From Micromonospora humi (GTDB lineage Bacteria; Actinomycetota; Actinomycetes; Mycobacteriales; Micromonosporaceae): a DNA stretch of 64,000 bases. Below the pieces are notes generated by a model that saw nothing but the letters and a program-made list of their open reading frames with translations, had not been told where the DNA came from and ran no database searches. The translations under genes and the position numbers were made by a program. The stretch covers positions 372,001-436,000 of the forward strand of contig NZ_FMDM01000004.1 of assembly GCF_900090105.1 (NCBI RefSeq), written 5' to 3'. Every line of letters starts with the position of its first letter. The stretch's first letter is position 1. Below, piece after piece: positions 31,660 to 40,184 of this stretch.

Positions 31660-31714
31660 CAATACGACTGCATTGACATGGGCACCCTGCCCCCTTTACA
31701 TTGCGACTGTATTG
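31660..31714. promoter_or_regulatory. Two TetR operator-like sites
   Basis: CAATACGACTGCATTG (31660-31675) and CATTGCGACTGTATTG (31699-31714) are 13/16 identical, 39 nt apart start to start, and partly palindromic. They lie in the 88-nt gap between the TetR gene and the divergent membrane protein gene. Confidence 0.6.
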
Positions 31715-31732
31715 CAAAAGGGAGGTGCGGCG

Positions 31733-32371
31733 ATGAGACGGACGATCCGGCTGGCGCGGCGAGTCGTGGCGTACGAATGGGGCATGTGGCGCAGCCTCAC
31801 CCGGTGGACGCTGCGCCGCCCCTACCCGGTGGCGCCGGGCGCGGCCACGTTCGCCTATGTCGGCGGCGTGCAACCGATCCTGCTGGCCTTCCTCGCCCTG
31901 TCCACGATCGAGATCCCGATCCTGGACGTGATCCTGCGGCGCACCGTCGACTCGACGACGATCCGGCACGCGGCGATCGGGGTCGGCGTCTGGGGTGTGC
32001 TGTGGATGGTCGGGCTGCTGGCCAGCCTCCGGATCCACCCGCACGTCGTCGACGACACCGGCCTGCGGGTGCGCAACGGCGTCTCGATCGACGTCACCGT
32101 CCCGTGGGCCGCCGTGGCCGACGTCGCGGTCCGCCGTCGGTCCCTGTCGTCCAGCCGCGCCGCGCGCTACGACGAGGACGACCCGGAGGTGCTGAACCTC
32201 GGCGTCGGCAGCCAGACCGCGATCGACGTGACGCTGCGGGAACCGCTGTCGGTGCCCCTGCCGAGCGGGCCGAGCACACCGGTCCGGGAGATCCGGATGT
32301 ACGCCGACGACCCGGCCGCGCTCGTCGACCGCGCCCGCCGGCACCTGCCCACCACTCAGCCGAAGCGGTGA
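31733..32371 (+). CDS. Membrane protein with PH-like C-terminal domain, TetR-controlled
   Basis: A 212-residue protein. After a basic N-terminus it has two TM segments (PILLAFLALSTIEIPILDVIL; IGVGVWGVLWMVGLLASL). A soluble half has RIHPHVVDDTGLRVRNGVSIDVTVPWAAVADV, which reads like a bacterial PH domain. ATG 31733 with GGAGG just upstream. Control by the adjacent TetR is inferred from the operator pair. The function is unknown. Confidence 0.75.
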   Translation: MRRTIRLARRVVAYEWGMWRSLTRWTLRRPYPVAPGAATFAYVGGVQPILLAFLALSTIEIPILDVILRRTVDSTTIRHAAIGVGVWGVLWMVGLLASLRIHPHVVDDTGLRVRNGVSIDVTVPWAAVADVAVRRRSLSSSRAARYDEDDPEVLNLGVGSQTAIDVTLREPLSVPLPSGPSTPVREIRMYADDPAALVDRARRHLPTTQPKR

Positions 32372-32385
32372 GAGGGTGCCCCTTC

Positions 32386-32418
32386 TCTACCGGAAACGTT
32401 AAGAAGGGGCCCCGCCTT
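32386..32418. repeat. Dispersed GGGGCCC repeat, family B, copy 2
   Basis: Matches the reverse complement of 12649-12681 at 28 of 33 positions (TCTACCG ... GTTAAGAAGGGGCCCCGCCTT). Together with GGTGCCCCTTCT at 32376-32387 it forms a hairpin that could terminate both converging genes. Confidence 0.7.
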
Positions 32419-33613
32419 ACAGCTTGTACTCCTTGAGGAGGCCGCGGGAGATGATGGTCTTCTGGATCTCCGAGGTGCCCTCGCCGATCAGCAGGAACGG
32501 CGCCTCGCGCATCAGGCGCTCGATCTCGTACTCCTTGGAGTAGCCGTAACCGCCGTGGATGCGGAACGCCTCCTGGACCACCTCGGCGCAGTATTCCGAG
32601 GCGAGCAACTTGGCCATGCCGGCCTCGACGTCGTTGCGCTGGCCGGCATCCTTGAGCCGGGCCGCGTTGACCATCAACGAGTGCGCCGCCTCGATCTTCG
32701 TGCCCATCTCGGCGAGCTTGAACGCGATCGCCTGGTGCCGGGCGAGCGGCTGGCCGAACGTCTTGCGCTGCTGGGCGTACGCGACGGCCAGCTCGAACGC
32801 GCGGATCGAGATGCCGCAGGCGCGGGCGGCCACGTTCACCCGGCCCACCTCGATGCCGTCCATCATCTGGTAGAAGCCGCGGCCCACCTTCTCCTCGCCA
32901 CCGAGCACCGCGGAGGCGGGGACCGTGACGCCGTCGAGCACCATCTCGGTGGTCTCGACGCCCTTGTAACCCATCTTGTCGATCTTGCCGGGGATGGTCA
33001 GCCCGGGCGCGGTCTCGCCGAAGCCGGGCTCCTTCTCCAGCAGGAACGTGCTCATGTTGCCGTAGACAGAGTCGGCCCCGGTGTCGGTCTTGACCAGGGT
33101 GGCCACCACCGACGAGTACGCCCCGTTGGTCAGCCACATCTTCTGCCCGTTCAGGACGTAGGAGTCGCCGTCGCGGACCGCCTTCGACTTGATCGCCGAC
33201 ACGTCCGAGCCGCACTCGGGCTCCGACATGGAGAACGCGCCGCGCACCTCACCGGTGGCCATCCGGGGCAGCAGCCGGGCCTTCTGGTCCGCCGAGCCGT
33301 GCTGGGAGATCAGGTACGCCACGATGAAGTGCGTGTTGACGATGCCGGAGATCGACATCCAGCCCCGGGACAGCTCCTCGACCACCAACGCGTAGGTCAG
33401 CAGCGACTCGCCGAGGCCACCGAACTCCTCGTCGATGGTGAGGCCGAACAGCCCCATCTCGCGCATCCCGTCGAGGATGTCGGCGGGGTACTCGTCGGCG
33501 TGCTCCAGCCGCTGGGCGTGCGGGATGATCTCCTTGTCGGCGAACTCCCGAACGGTTTCCAGGATCGACCGCTGCACGTCGGTCAGGCCGGGCGTCTGGG
33601 CGAGTCGAGCCAT
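32417..33613 (-). CDS. Acyl-CoA dehydrogenase
   Basis: A 398-residue flavoenzyme of the acyl-CoA dehydrogenase family. It has the FAD/substrate loop AFSMSEPECGSDVSAIKSKA, the YVLNGQKMWLTNG strand, the RKTFGQPLARHQAI helix, and the C-terminal IHGGYGYSKEYEIERLMREA then IGEGTSEIQKTII. The Glu in IGEGT is at the position of the catalytic base in SCAD-type enzymes. ATG 33613 is chosen over 33637. Electrons pass to ETF, not in this window. A palindrome sits upstream. With MaoC and CitE it might belong to an acyl-CoA pathway; substrate unknown. Confidence 0.9.
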   Translation of the reverse strand: MARLAQTPGLTDVQRSILETVREFADKEIIPHAQRLEHADEYPADILDGMREMGLFGLTIDEEFGGLGESLLTYALVVEELSRGWMSISGIVNTHFIVAYLISQHGSADQKARLLPRMATGEVRGAFSMSEPECGSDVSAIKSKAVRDGDSYVLNGQKMWLTNGAYSSVVATLVKTDTGADSVYGNMSTFLLEKEPGFGETAPGLTIPGKIDKMGYKGVETTEMVLDGVTVPASAVLGGEEKVGRGFYQMMDGIEVGRVNVAARACGISIRAFELAVAYAQQRKTFGQPLARHQAIAFKLAEMGTKIEAAHSLMVNAARLKDAGQRNDVEAGMAKLLASEYCAEVVQEAFRIHGGYGYSKEYEIERLMREAPFLLIGEGTSEIQKTIISRGLLKEYKL

Positions 33614-33636
33614 CTCAGCCTCCGGGGTTCGGCGCA

Positions 33637-33667
33637 TTACTCATGGGTAACTGAACGCTCGGTCAGT
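33637..33667. promoter_or_regulatory. Palindromic operators upstream of acyl-CoA dehydrogenase
   Basis: Two overlapping palindromes: TTACTCATGGGTAA (33637-33650) and ACTGAACGCTCGGTCAGT (33650-33667), 24 nt upstream of the acyl-CoA dehydrogenase start. These are typical of TetR/FadR-type repressor sites. Confidence 0.5.
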
Positions 33668-33788
33668 ATCGGCCCCGGGACCGGCCGCGCCAAGGTGACC
33701 AGTCCACACAACCGCTGTGAAAAGGTTCACCGCTGCGGGTAGCGTCCGCAAGAGAGAAGGCGGTTGACCTGCGATCGAGGGGGCGAGC

Positions 33789-34190
33789 GTGACCGACGAG
33801 CAGCCACCGTCGCCGTACGAGCCGCCGTCGCACGGCCAGCCCTACGGGCAACCGCAGTACGGGCAGCAGCACCCCCAGTGGGGCCAGCAGCCGCCGTACG
33901 CCCCGCAGCCGCCCTACGGCCAGTACGGGCCGCCCGGCGAGCAACCACGACCGCGCGGCACGAACGTGCTCGCCATCCTGTCGCTGGTCCTCGCGTTCGT
34001 CTTCGCCCCGGCCGGCATCGTCTGCGGCCACCTGGCCAAGCGGCAGATCCGGCAGACCGGTGAGGAGGGCGACCAGCTCGCCACCTGGGGGCTGATCCTC
34101 AGCTACGTGTTCACCGCGCTCGGACTGCTGGCCTGCTGCGGCTGGATCGGCCTGGCCATCTGGGCCAACGCGGACAACAACGGCTACTGA
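33789..34190 (+). CDS. DUF4190 membrane protein
   Basis: A 133-residue protein. The N-terminal half is a Pro/Gln/Tyr-rich tail (PPYAPQPPYGQYGPPG). Two TM segments (NVLAILSLVLAFVFAPAGIVCGHLA; ILSYVFTALGLLACCGWIGLAIW) are linked by a loop with KRQIRQTGEEGDQLA, the DUF4190 pattern. Function unknown. A second gene of the same family lies 1 kb away (35202-35678). GTG 33789. Confidence 0.85.
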   Translation: MTDEQPPSPYEPPSHGQPYGQPQYGQQHPQWGQQPPYAPQPPYGQYGPPGEQPRPRGTNVLAILSLVLAFVFAPAGIVCGHLAKRQIRQTGEEGDQLATWGLILSYVFTALGLLACCGWIGLAIWANADNNGY

Positions 34191-34194
34191 CGCC

Positions 34195-34950
34195 TCAGCG
34201 GAACTGTGCCTCCCGCACGCTGTTGCCGCCGTCGACCACCAGCATCTGCCCGGTGATGTACGACGCGGCCGGCGAGCAGAGGAACGCGATCGCCGCGGCC
34301 ACCTCGTCCGGCGTGCCGGGCCGCCCCACCGGGGTGCCGTGCCCCTGCTTGATCTCGGCCAGGGTGGACGCCGCAGTGTGGATGATGCCCGGCGCCACCG
34401 CGTTCACGGTCACCCCGTCGGCGATCATCTCCATCGCCAGTGCCCGGGTCAGCCCCACCACGCCGGCCTTCGCCGCCGCGTAGGCGGCCTCGGTGGGCAA
34501 CGCGTTGACCGGGCCGGCGGTGGCCGCGAGGTTGACGATCCGCCCCCAACCGCGCTCGGACATGCCGTTGATGAACGCGCGGCTGCACAGGAACGCGGTG
34601 GTCAGGTTGCGGTCGATCTCGCCGCGCCACTCGTCGTAGGTCAGCTGGGCCACCGGTCGCAGCACCTCCGGGCTGGCCCGGCTGGCCAGGCCCGCGTTGT
34701 TGACCAGCACCTCGACGTCGCCGAGCTGCTCGGCCACCGCGTCGGCCAGCGCGCCCACCTCGGACTCGTCGGTGAGGTCGGCGACGAAGCCGGTGACCCC
34801 CAGCTCGCCGGCGCGGTCGTGGATCCGCCGGGTGGTCGACACGATCGCCACCCGGGCGCCCAGCTCGGCCAGCCGGCGGGCGGTCGCGTACCCGATGCCG
34901 CCCGCGCTGCCCGCACCGGTGACCAGCGCGACCCGGCCGTCCAGCCGCAT
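34195..34950 (-). CDS. SDR-family oxidoreductase (classical)
   Basis: A 251-residue NAD(P)H-dependent dehydrogenase/reductase. The cofactor motif is [19 protein letters not shown], then [10 protein letters not shown], the Ser region, the active YxxxK pair (AAYAAAKAG) and the GGxSIG-like end ([12 protein letters not shown]). FabG-like in form; substrate unknown. ATG 34950 has GGAG upstream; a longer in-frame start at 35085 adds a disordered Arg-rich extension and is less likely. It converges with the DUF4190 gene (4-nt gap). Confidence 0.88.
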   Translation of the reverse strand: MRLDGRVALVTGAGSAGGIGYATARRLAELGARVAIVSTTRRIHDRAGELGVTGFVADLTDESEVGALADAVAEQLGDVEVLVNNAGLASRASPEVLRPVAQLTYDEWRGEIDRNLTTAFLCSRAFINGMSERGWGRIVNLAATAGPVNALPTEAAYAAAKAGVVGLTRALAMEMIADGVTVNAVAPGIIHTAASTLAEIKQGHGTPVGRPGTPDEVAAAIAFLCSPAASYITGQMLVVDGGNSVREAQFR

Positions 34951-35201
34951 GGTGACGGTCTCCGGGAGCGGCTCGGCCCGGTCCTGGTCGGCGGCGCCCG
35001 CCGGCTCGCCGGCGCGCGGGCGGCGCACCGACCCCGGCCGGCTCATGTCCCGTCGCGACCGACCCCCACGCGCGTCAAGTGCCATGCCGAGGATCCTGCC
35101 CGCTGTGGACCTTCCGGGCAATGCGGCACCCGGAAAGGGGGTCCTCCGGGTTGTTCCCGGGTGGCTACCCTGACCCCGACCACGTACCTGGAGATGATCA
35201 G

Positions 35202-35678
35202 ATGAGCTATCCCCCACCCCCCGGTGGTTGGCAGGACCCGCAGTCGGCCCCGCCGGTCGACCCCTACGCGCCGGTCGACCCGTACGCCGGGGCGAAGTCG
35301 CCCTACCCGCCGCCCGCCGGTGACCCGTACGCGGCGCCGGCCGGTTACGCCGCGCCGGCCGGCTACCCGCCGCCGGGCGCCTACCCGCCCCCGTACCCCG
35401 GTTACGCGCCGGCCAGCCGGACGAACACGCTGGCGATCGTGGCGCTGGTGCTCTCCCTGGTCGGCTTCACCTCCTGCATCACCGCGCCGATCGGCGCGAT
35501 CATGGGGCACGTGGCCCGCAAGCAGATCCGGGAGACCGGCGAACAGGGCGAGGGCATGGCGAAGGCGGCCATCATCGTGGGCTGGATCCTGACCGCCCTG
35601 CTGGTCGCGCTGATCATCTTCTACGTCGTGATGATCGTGATCGCGATCAACTCGGACAGCTCGTCCAGCAGCTACTGA
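35202..35678 (+). CDS. DUF4190 membrane protein, second paralogue
   Basis: A 158-residue protein with a Pro/Ala/Tyr-rich N-terminal 70 residues ([18 protein letters not shown]) and two TM segments ([14 protein letters not shown]...[30 protein letters not shown]) around [14 protein letters not shown]. The C-terminus is Ser-rich (SDSSSSSY). It is homologous to the gene at 33789, perhaps a local duplication with the SDR gene between. ATG 35202. Confidence 0.85.
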   Translation: MSYPPPPGGWQDPQSAPPVDPYAPVDPYAGAKSPYPPPAGDPYAAPAGYAAPAGYPPPGAYPPPYPGYAPASRTNTLAIVALVLSLVGFTSCITAPIGAIMGHVARKQIRETGEQGEGMAKAAIIVGWILTALLVALIIFYVVMIVIAINSDSSSSSY

Positions 35679-35685
35679 CGCGATC

Positions 35686-35711
35686 GGGCCGCCCCCGACG
35701 AGGGGCGGCCC
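35686..35711. terminator. Bidirectional terminator
   Basis: 10-bp stem GGGCCGCCCC / GGGGCGGCCC with loop CGACGA between the convergent DUF4190 (+) and CitE-like (-) genes. Confidence 0.8.
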
Positions 35712-35720
35712 GGCGCGCGG

Positions 35721-36677
35721 TCACTCCGCCGGCGGGGTGAACGAGGAGGTACGCGCCATCCCGGCGGCCCGACCCTTGGCCGCGATCACCAGCGCCATCT
35801 TGCGGGACGCCTCGTCGATCATCTCGTCGCCGAGCATCACCGCGCCGAGCTTCCCGCCCGCCTCCGAGGTGTAGTAGTCGTAGGCGTCGAGGATCAACTC
35901 GGCGTGGTCGTAGTCGGCCTGCGCCGGCGAGTAGACCTCGTTGGCCGCGTCGATCTGCCCGGGGTGCAGCACCCACTTGCCGTCGAAGCCCAGCGCCGCC
36001 GAGCGCTTCGCCACCTCGCGGAACGCGTCCACGTCGCGGATCTGCAGGAACGGGCCGTCGATGGCCTGCTTGTCGTGCATCCGGGCGGCCATCAGGATCC
36101 GCATCAGGATGTAGTGGTAGGGGTCGCCCGGGTAGTCCGGGATCAGCGCGCCGACCACCAGCGACTTCATGTTGATCGAGGCCATGAAGTCGGCCGGGCC
36201 GAAGATGATCGTCTCCACCCGGGGCGAGGCCGCCGCGATGGCGTCCACGTTGACCAGCCCGGCCGCGTTCTCGATCTGCGCCTCGATGCCGATCCGGCCC
36301 ACCTCCAGGCCCAGCGTCCGCTCGATCTGGGTGAGCAGCAGGTCCAGCCAGTGCACCTGCTCGGCGTTCTGCGCCTTCGGCAGCATGATGCAGTCCAGGT
36401 TCGCCCCGGCGCCCTCGACCACCTCGATGACGTCCCGGTAGGTCCACGGCGTGGTCAGGTCGTTCACCCGGACCACCCGGGTCTTGCCGGTCCAGTCCCC
36501 CTCGTTCAGCGCGGCCACGATGTTCTTGCGCGCGTCCGGCTTGGCGAGCGGGGCGACCGCGTCCTCCAGGTCGAGGAAGACCTGGTCGGCGGGGAGGCCC
36601 TGGGCCTTGCCGAGCATCTTGACGCTGGAGCCGGGTACCGCGAGGCAGGACCGGCGGGGGCGACCGACAGCGGCCAT
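35721..36677 (-). CDS. CitE-like CoA-ester lyase (HpcH/HpaI family)
   Basis: A 318-residue TIM-barrel lyase. It has RRSCLAVPGSSVKMLGKA, QVFLDLEDAVAP (metal/substrate Asp-Glu), RIGIEAQIENAAGLVN (metal Glu), IFGPADFMASI and KWVLHPGQIDAANEVYSP. Relatives cleave malyl-CoA, beta-methylmalyl-CoA or citramalyl-CoA. The active site is intact. It may act with the MaoC and acyl-CoA dehydrogenase of this window in an ethylmalonyl-CoA-like route, but adjacency is lacking. ATG 36677 has GGAG upstream. Confidence 0.88.
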   Translation of the reverse strand: MAAVGRPRRSCLAVPGSSVKMLGKAQGLPADQVFLDLEDAVAPLAKPDARKNIVAALNEGDWTGKTRVVRVNDLTTPWTYRDVIEVVEGAGANLDCIMLPKAQNAEQVHWLDLLLTQIERTLGLEVGRIGIEAQIENAAGLVNVDAIAAASPRVETIIFGPADFMASINMKSLVVGALIPDYPGDPYHYILMRILMAARMHDKQAIDGPFLQIRDVDAFREVAKRSAALGFDGKWVLHPGQIDAANEVYSPAQADYDHAELILDAYDYYTSEAGGKLGAVMLGDEMIDEASRKMALVIAAKGRAAGMARTSSFTPPAE

Positions 36678-36782
36678 GGATGCGCTCCTTCCCGCGTCCG
36701 GCGGCAGCACGCCGACGCGGCGGTGGATGTCGAGAACTTAACGATCCCAAAGGACGGGGCTACGCCACGGTAACCTCGTGCC

Positions 36783-37628
36783 GTGACCGGGGTGAATGGA
36801 CCTGTGGAAGATCTCACTGAGCGTCGGATCGTGGTGCTCACCGGCGCCAGCTCCGGCATCGGGCTGGCCGCCGCCGTGGAGCTGGCGCGCCGCGGCGACC
36901 AGGTGGTGCTGGTCGGTCGCGACCCGGCCCGGCTGCGCGCCGCCGGGGAACGGGTACGCGAGTCCTGCGGCGAGCAGCCGGAGCTGTTCCGCGCCGACTT
37001 CGCCGTGCTCGACGACGTCCGCGGGCTCGCCGAGCGGTTGCGCGCCGGCTACGACCGGATCGACGTGCTGGCCAACAACGCCGGCGCGATCGTGCTGGAA
37101 CCGATCACCACTGTCGACGGCTTCGAGCTGAGCATGCAGGCCAACCACCTGGCCCCGTTCCTGCTCAGCAACCTGCTGCGCGACCGGGTCCGGCGGATGG
37201 TGGTCACCGGCTCCGACGCGCACCGCAGCGGCGTGCTCGACCCGGACGACCTCAACGCCGCGCTGCGCCACTACCGGCCGTTCCGCGCCTACGGCACCAG
37301 CAAGCAGGCGAACATCCTGTTCGCCGCCGAGGCGGCCCGGCGCTGGCCGGAGGTGCCGGCGTACGCGTTCCACCCCGGCGTGGTGAGCACCCGGTTCGGC
37401 AACGAGAGCCGGATCGTGGCGCTCGGCATGCGGCTGCTGCCGTTCCGCACCCCGGAGAAGGGCGCCGAGACGCTGGTCTGGCTGGCCTGCCAGGACCCGT
37501 CCCGGCTGACCGACGGCGGCTACTACGCCGACCGCAAGCCGCACCGGCCACGCCCGAAGGCGGCCGATCCGGCGCTCGCCGCCCGACTCTGGACGGCCAG
37601 CGCGAAGGCCGTCGGCCTGGACGCCTGA
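36783..37628 (+). CDS. SDR-family oxidoreductase, retinol-dehydrogenase-like
   Basis: A 281-residue SDR. Cofactor motif VVLTGASSGIGLAAAVELARR, then VLANNAGAIVLEPITT, MVVTGSDAHRSG (active Ser), YGTSKQANILFAAE (YxxxK) and AYAFHPGVVSTRFG (the PG motif of the atypical RDH-like group). The end contains DGGYYADRKPHRPRP, common in this actinobacterial group. Substrate unknown. GTG 36783; it is divergent from the CitE-like gene. Confidence 0.88.
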   Translation: MTGVNGPVEDLTERRIVVLTGASSGIGLAAAVELARRGDQVVLVGRDPARLRAAGERVRESCGEQPELFRADFAVLDDVRGLAERLRAGYDRIDVLANNAGAIVLEPITTVDGFELSMQANHLAPFLLSNLLRDRVRRMVVTGSDAHRSGVLDPDDLNAALRHYRPFRAYGTSKQANILFAAEAARRWPEVPAYAFHPGVVSTRFGNESRIVALGMRLLPFRTPEKGAETLVWLACQDPSRLTDGGYYADRKPHRPRPKAADPALAARLWTASAKAVGLDA

Positions 37629-37670
37629 GGCGGTCACCGCGCCCGCCGGCGCAGTGCCACACTCGACGCC

Positions 37671-37958
37671 ATGACGACGGGGAACGAGGTGCTGCTGGTC
37701 GCGTTGGTCGACCTGAGCGCCGACGCGGAGGCCGGCCGGCGGTACGAGGACGCGGTGCTGGCGCTGCTCGACCGGCACGGCGGGCGACTGGAACGACGAC
37801 TGCGCACCGGGGACGGCGAGACGGAGGTGCACGTGATCCGGTTCGCCGCGCGGGCCGGCTACGACGGGTTCCTGATCGACCCGGACCGTGCCGCCCTCCG
37901 CGCCGAACTGGGCGACGCCGCACCGACCACCCGCGTCCTGGAGGTCCACGACGTCTGA
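37671..37958 (+). CDS. Small dimeric alpha/beta-barrel-like protein (DUF1330-like)
   Basis: A 95-residue protein: VLLVALVDLSADAEAGRRYEDAVLALLDRHGG, then LERRLRTGDGETEVHVIRFAARAGYDGFL and LRAELGDAAPTTRVLEVHDV. The ferredoxin-like (dimeric alpha/beta barrel) pattern resembles DUF1330 proteins, often small oxygenase- or stress-associated. It lies downstream of the SDR gene by 42 nt on the same strand. Function unknown. Confidence 0.72.
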   Translation: MTTGNEVLLVALVDLSADAEAGRRYEDAVLALLDRHGGRLERRLRTGDGETEVHVIRFAARAGYDGFLIDPDRAALRAELGDAAPTTRVLEVHDV

Positions 37959-37964
37959 GGCGTC

Positions 37965-40127
37965 TCAGTGCGACACGTGCACCGGGACGCTGGTGACCAC
38001 CACGCCGGGCAGCGGCCGCAACGCCGCCCGCAGCCGCTGCTCGGCGCGGCTGTGCAGCAACCGGTGCCGGCGCCGGCGCAGCACCACCTCCGGCACGATC
38101 ACGGTGAGCGTCAACTCCGGGCGGGCGGTGTGCAGCGCCTCCAGATAGTGCGCCAGCGGCCCGATCACCGACCGGTACGGCGACACGATCGTCTCCAACC
38201 GCAGATGGTCGCCCCAGGCCCGCCACTGCTCCCGGAACCGGTCCGCCTCGGCCTCCTCGGGTGCGATGTGCACCGCCAGCGTCGGCCGGCCCAGCGACGC
38301 CGCGTACGCCAGGGCCCGCAGCGACGCCCGGTTCAGCCGGGCCACCGGCACCACCACCAGGTGGCGTACCTGCTGGGGCAGTTCCTCACCCTCGGCGGAC
38401 CCGGCCGGGCCGGGCGGCGCGTGCGGGGGCGGCGGGTGCAGCGCGAGCGCCCGGTGCAGTGAGGAGTAGTGCCGGTGGATCCGCCGGAAGAGCAGCACCA
38501 GCAGCGGCACCGCGACCACCACCACCCAGGCGCCCTCGGTGAACTTGGCGACCGCGGCGGTCAGCAGCACCAGCCCGGACAGTGTGGCGCCGACCGCGTT
38601 GAGCGCGAGCCGGCGACGCCAGCCCCGCCCCCGCCGGCGCCGCCAGTGCACCACCATCCCGGTCTGCGACAGCGTGAAGGCGAGGAAGACGCCGACCGCG
38701 TAGAGCGGGATCAGCCGCTCGGTGTGCCCGCCGAAGGCCACGAAGACCACCCCGGCGGCGAGCGCCAGCGCGACCAGGCCGTTGCTGAACGCCAGCCGGT
38801 CACCCATGTGCAGGAAACGGCGCGGCGCGTGGCCGTCACGGGCCATGAAGAACAGCAGCCGGGGAAAGTCGTTGAACGCGGTGTTCGCCGCCAGCAGCAG
38901 GATCAGCGCGGTGGTGGCCTGGAGGATCGGGTACCAGGGGCCGGTCGGGAAGGTGACCCGGCCGAGCTGGGACAGCACGGTCTCGTCCGCCCGGGGGGCC
39001 AGGCCGTCGAGGTGGATCAGCCCGACCAGGCCGGCGAAGAGGGTGACCAGCATGGCGACCATCCAGCCCAGCGTGGTGCGGGCGTTGCGCCACTCGGTCG
39101 GGCGGAACGCCGGCACCGCGTTGGACACCGCCTCGATGCCGGTCATCGACACCGCGCCGGAGGAGAACGCGCGCAGCACCAGCAGCAGGCCGAGCCCTTC
39201 GGCGGCCGGCACCGCCGGCGGCGGCACCGGCGTGAAACCCCGCCCCGCGGCCTTCGCGTAGCCGACCGCCAGCACCGCGAGGACCACCACCACGAAGGCG
39301 TACGTGGGCAGCACGAAGATGTTGCCGGCGGTGCGGACGCCGCGCAGGTTGCCGGCGAGCAGCACGACGATCACCAGCACCCCGAACGGCACTGTCCACC
39401 GGGTGAGCCCGGGCAGCGCCGAGGTGACCGCGTGCACGCCGGCCGCCACCGAGACCGACACGGTCAGCACGTAGTCGAGCATCAGCCCGGCCGCGGCGGC
39501 CAGCCCCGGCGTACGCCCCAGGTTGTCCCCGGCGACGAGGTACGACCCGGCGCCGTGCGGGTAGGCCGGGATGGTCTGCCGGTAGGACAGGCCCACCGCG
39601 ATCATCAGCACCACCAGCAGCGCGGCCAGCGGCAGGGCGAGCCCGAGCGCAGTACCGCCGGCCAGCACCAGCACGGCGAGCATCGCCTCCGGCCCGTACG
39701 CCACGGAGCTGAGCAGGTCCGACGAGAGCACCGGCAGCGCGACCAGCTTGCGCATCCGCTCGTAGAGCACGGAGCTGCTGGCCAGCGGCGGGCCGACCAG
39801 GGTCCGGCGCAGCCGGCCGAGCACCCGGCCGGACCGGTCCCCGGGCAGGTGCGCCGGACCGGTGGCGACCAGTTCGTCCGGCTGCGCCACGGTGAACAGG
39901 TCGATCGGGGTGAGCCGGCCGAACCGGGTCGGCCGCGGGTGGTGGTCGCGCCGGCCCAACGTCGGGTCGACCGGCAGGTCGTCGGCGCGACGCGGGCCGT
40001 GCCAGCGCGCGCCGAGGCGGCCGAGCGCGGCCCGCTCCTCGGCGCCGAGCGGCGGGAACTCGGCCGAGGGCGTGACGACGGTGCCCTGCTCCGCCGCGTC
40101 GTCCCGGTCTCGCTCCACCCCCCGCAC
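37965..40127 (-). CDS. APC-family permease (KimA-like, cytoplasmic C-terminus)
   Basis: A 720-residue amino-acid/polyamine/organocation-type transporter. It has about 12 TM segments (from about residue 130 to 570), with SDLLSSVAYGPEAMLAVLVLAGG and YRQTIPAYPHGAGSYLVAGDNLG typical of the KimA/potassium-uptake group. About 140 cytoplasmic residues follow (VVVPVARLNRASLRALAYAASLG, USP-like). KimA imports K+ and is c-di-AMP controlled in Bacillus; substrate here is inferred as K+ or an amino acid. No ydaO-type riboswitch is visible in the 57-nt leader. The start is uncertain (GTG 40127 or later). Confidence 0.85.
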   Translation of the reverse strand: MRGVERDRDDAAEQGTVVTPSAEFPPLGAEERAALGRLGARWHGPRRADDLPVDPTLGRRDHHPRPTRFGRLTPIDLFTVAQPDELVATGPAHLPGDRSGRVLGRLRRTLVGPPLASSSVLYERMRKLVALPVLSSDLLSSVAYGPEAMLAVLVLAGGTALGLALPLAALLVVLMIAVGLSYRQTIPAYPHGAGSYLVAGDNLGRTPGLAAAAGLMLDYVLTVSVSVAAGVHAVTSALPGLTRWTVPFGVLVIVVLLAGNLRGVRTAGNIFVLPTYAFVVVVLAVLAVGYAKAAGRGFTPVPPPAVPAAEGLGLLLVLRAFSSGAVSMTGIEAVSNAVPAFRPTEWRNARTTLGWMVAMLVTLFAGLVGLIHLDGLAPRADETVLSQLGRVTFPTGPWYPILQATTALILLLAANTAFNDFPRLLFFMARDGHAPRRFLHMGDRLAFSNGLVALALAAGVVFVAFGGHTERLIPLYAVGVFLAFTLSQTGMVVHWRRRRGRGWRRRLALNAVGATLSGLVLLTAAVAKFTEGAWVVVVAVPLLVLLFRRIHRHYSSLHRALALHPPPPHAPPGPAGSAEGEELPQQVRHLVVVPVARLNRASLRALAYAASLGRPTLAVHIAPEEAEADRFREQWRAWGDHLRLETIVSPYRSVIGPLAHYLEALHTARPELTLTVIVPEVVLRRRRHRLLHSRAEQRLRAALRPLPGVVVTSVPVHVSH

Positions 40128-40184
40128 TTTCGCGCACGGCGGCGGGACCGGTGACCGGTTCGGCCACAGTTCGGCCGACCGGCA

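Noticed and set aside
34951..35085. N-terminal extension of the SDR up to 35085
   Set aside because: It would add a disordered Arg/Pro-rich stretch; ATG 34950 with a GGAG site gives the normal SDR start.
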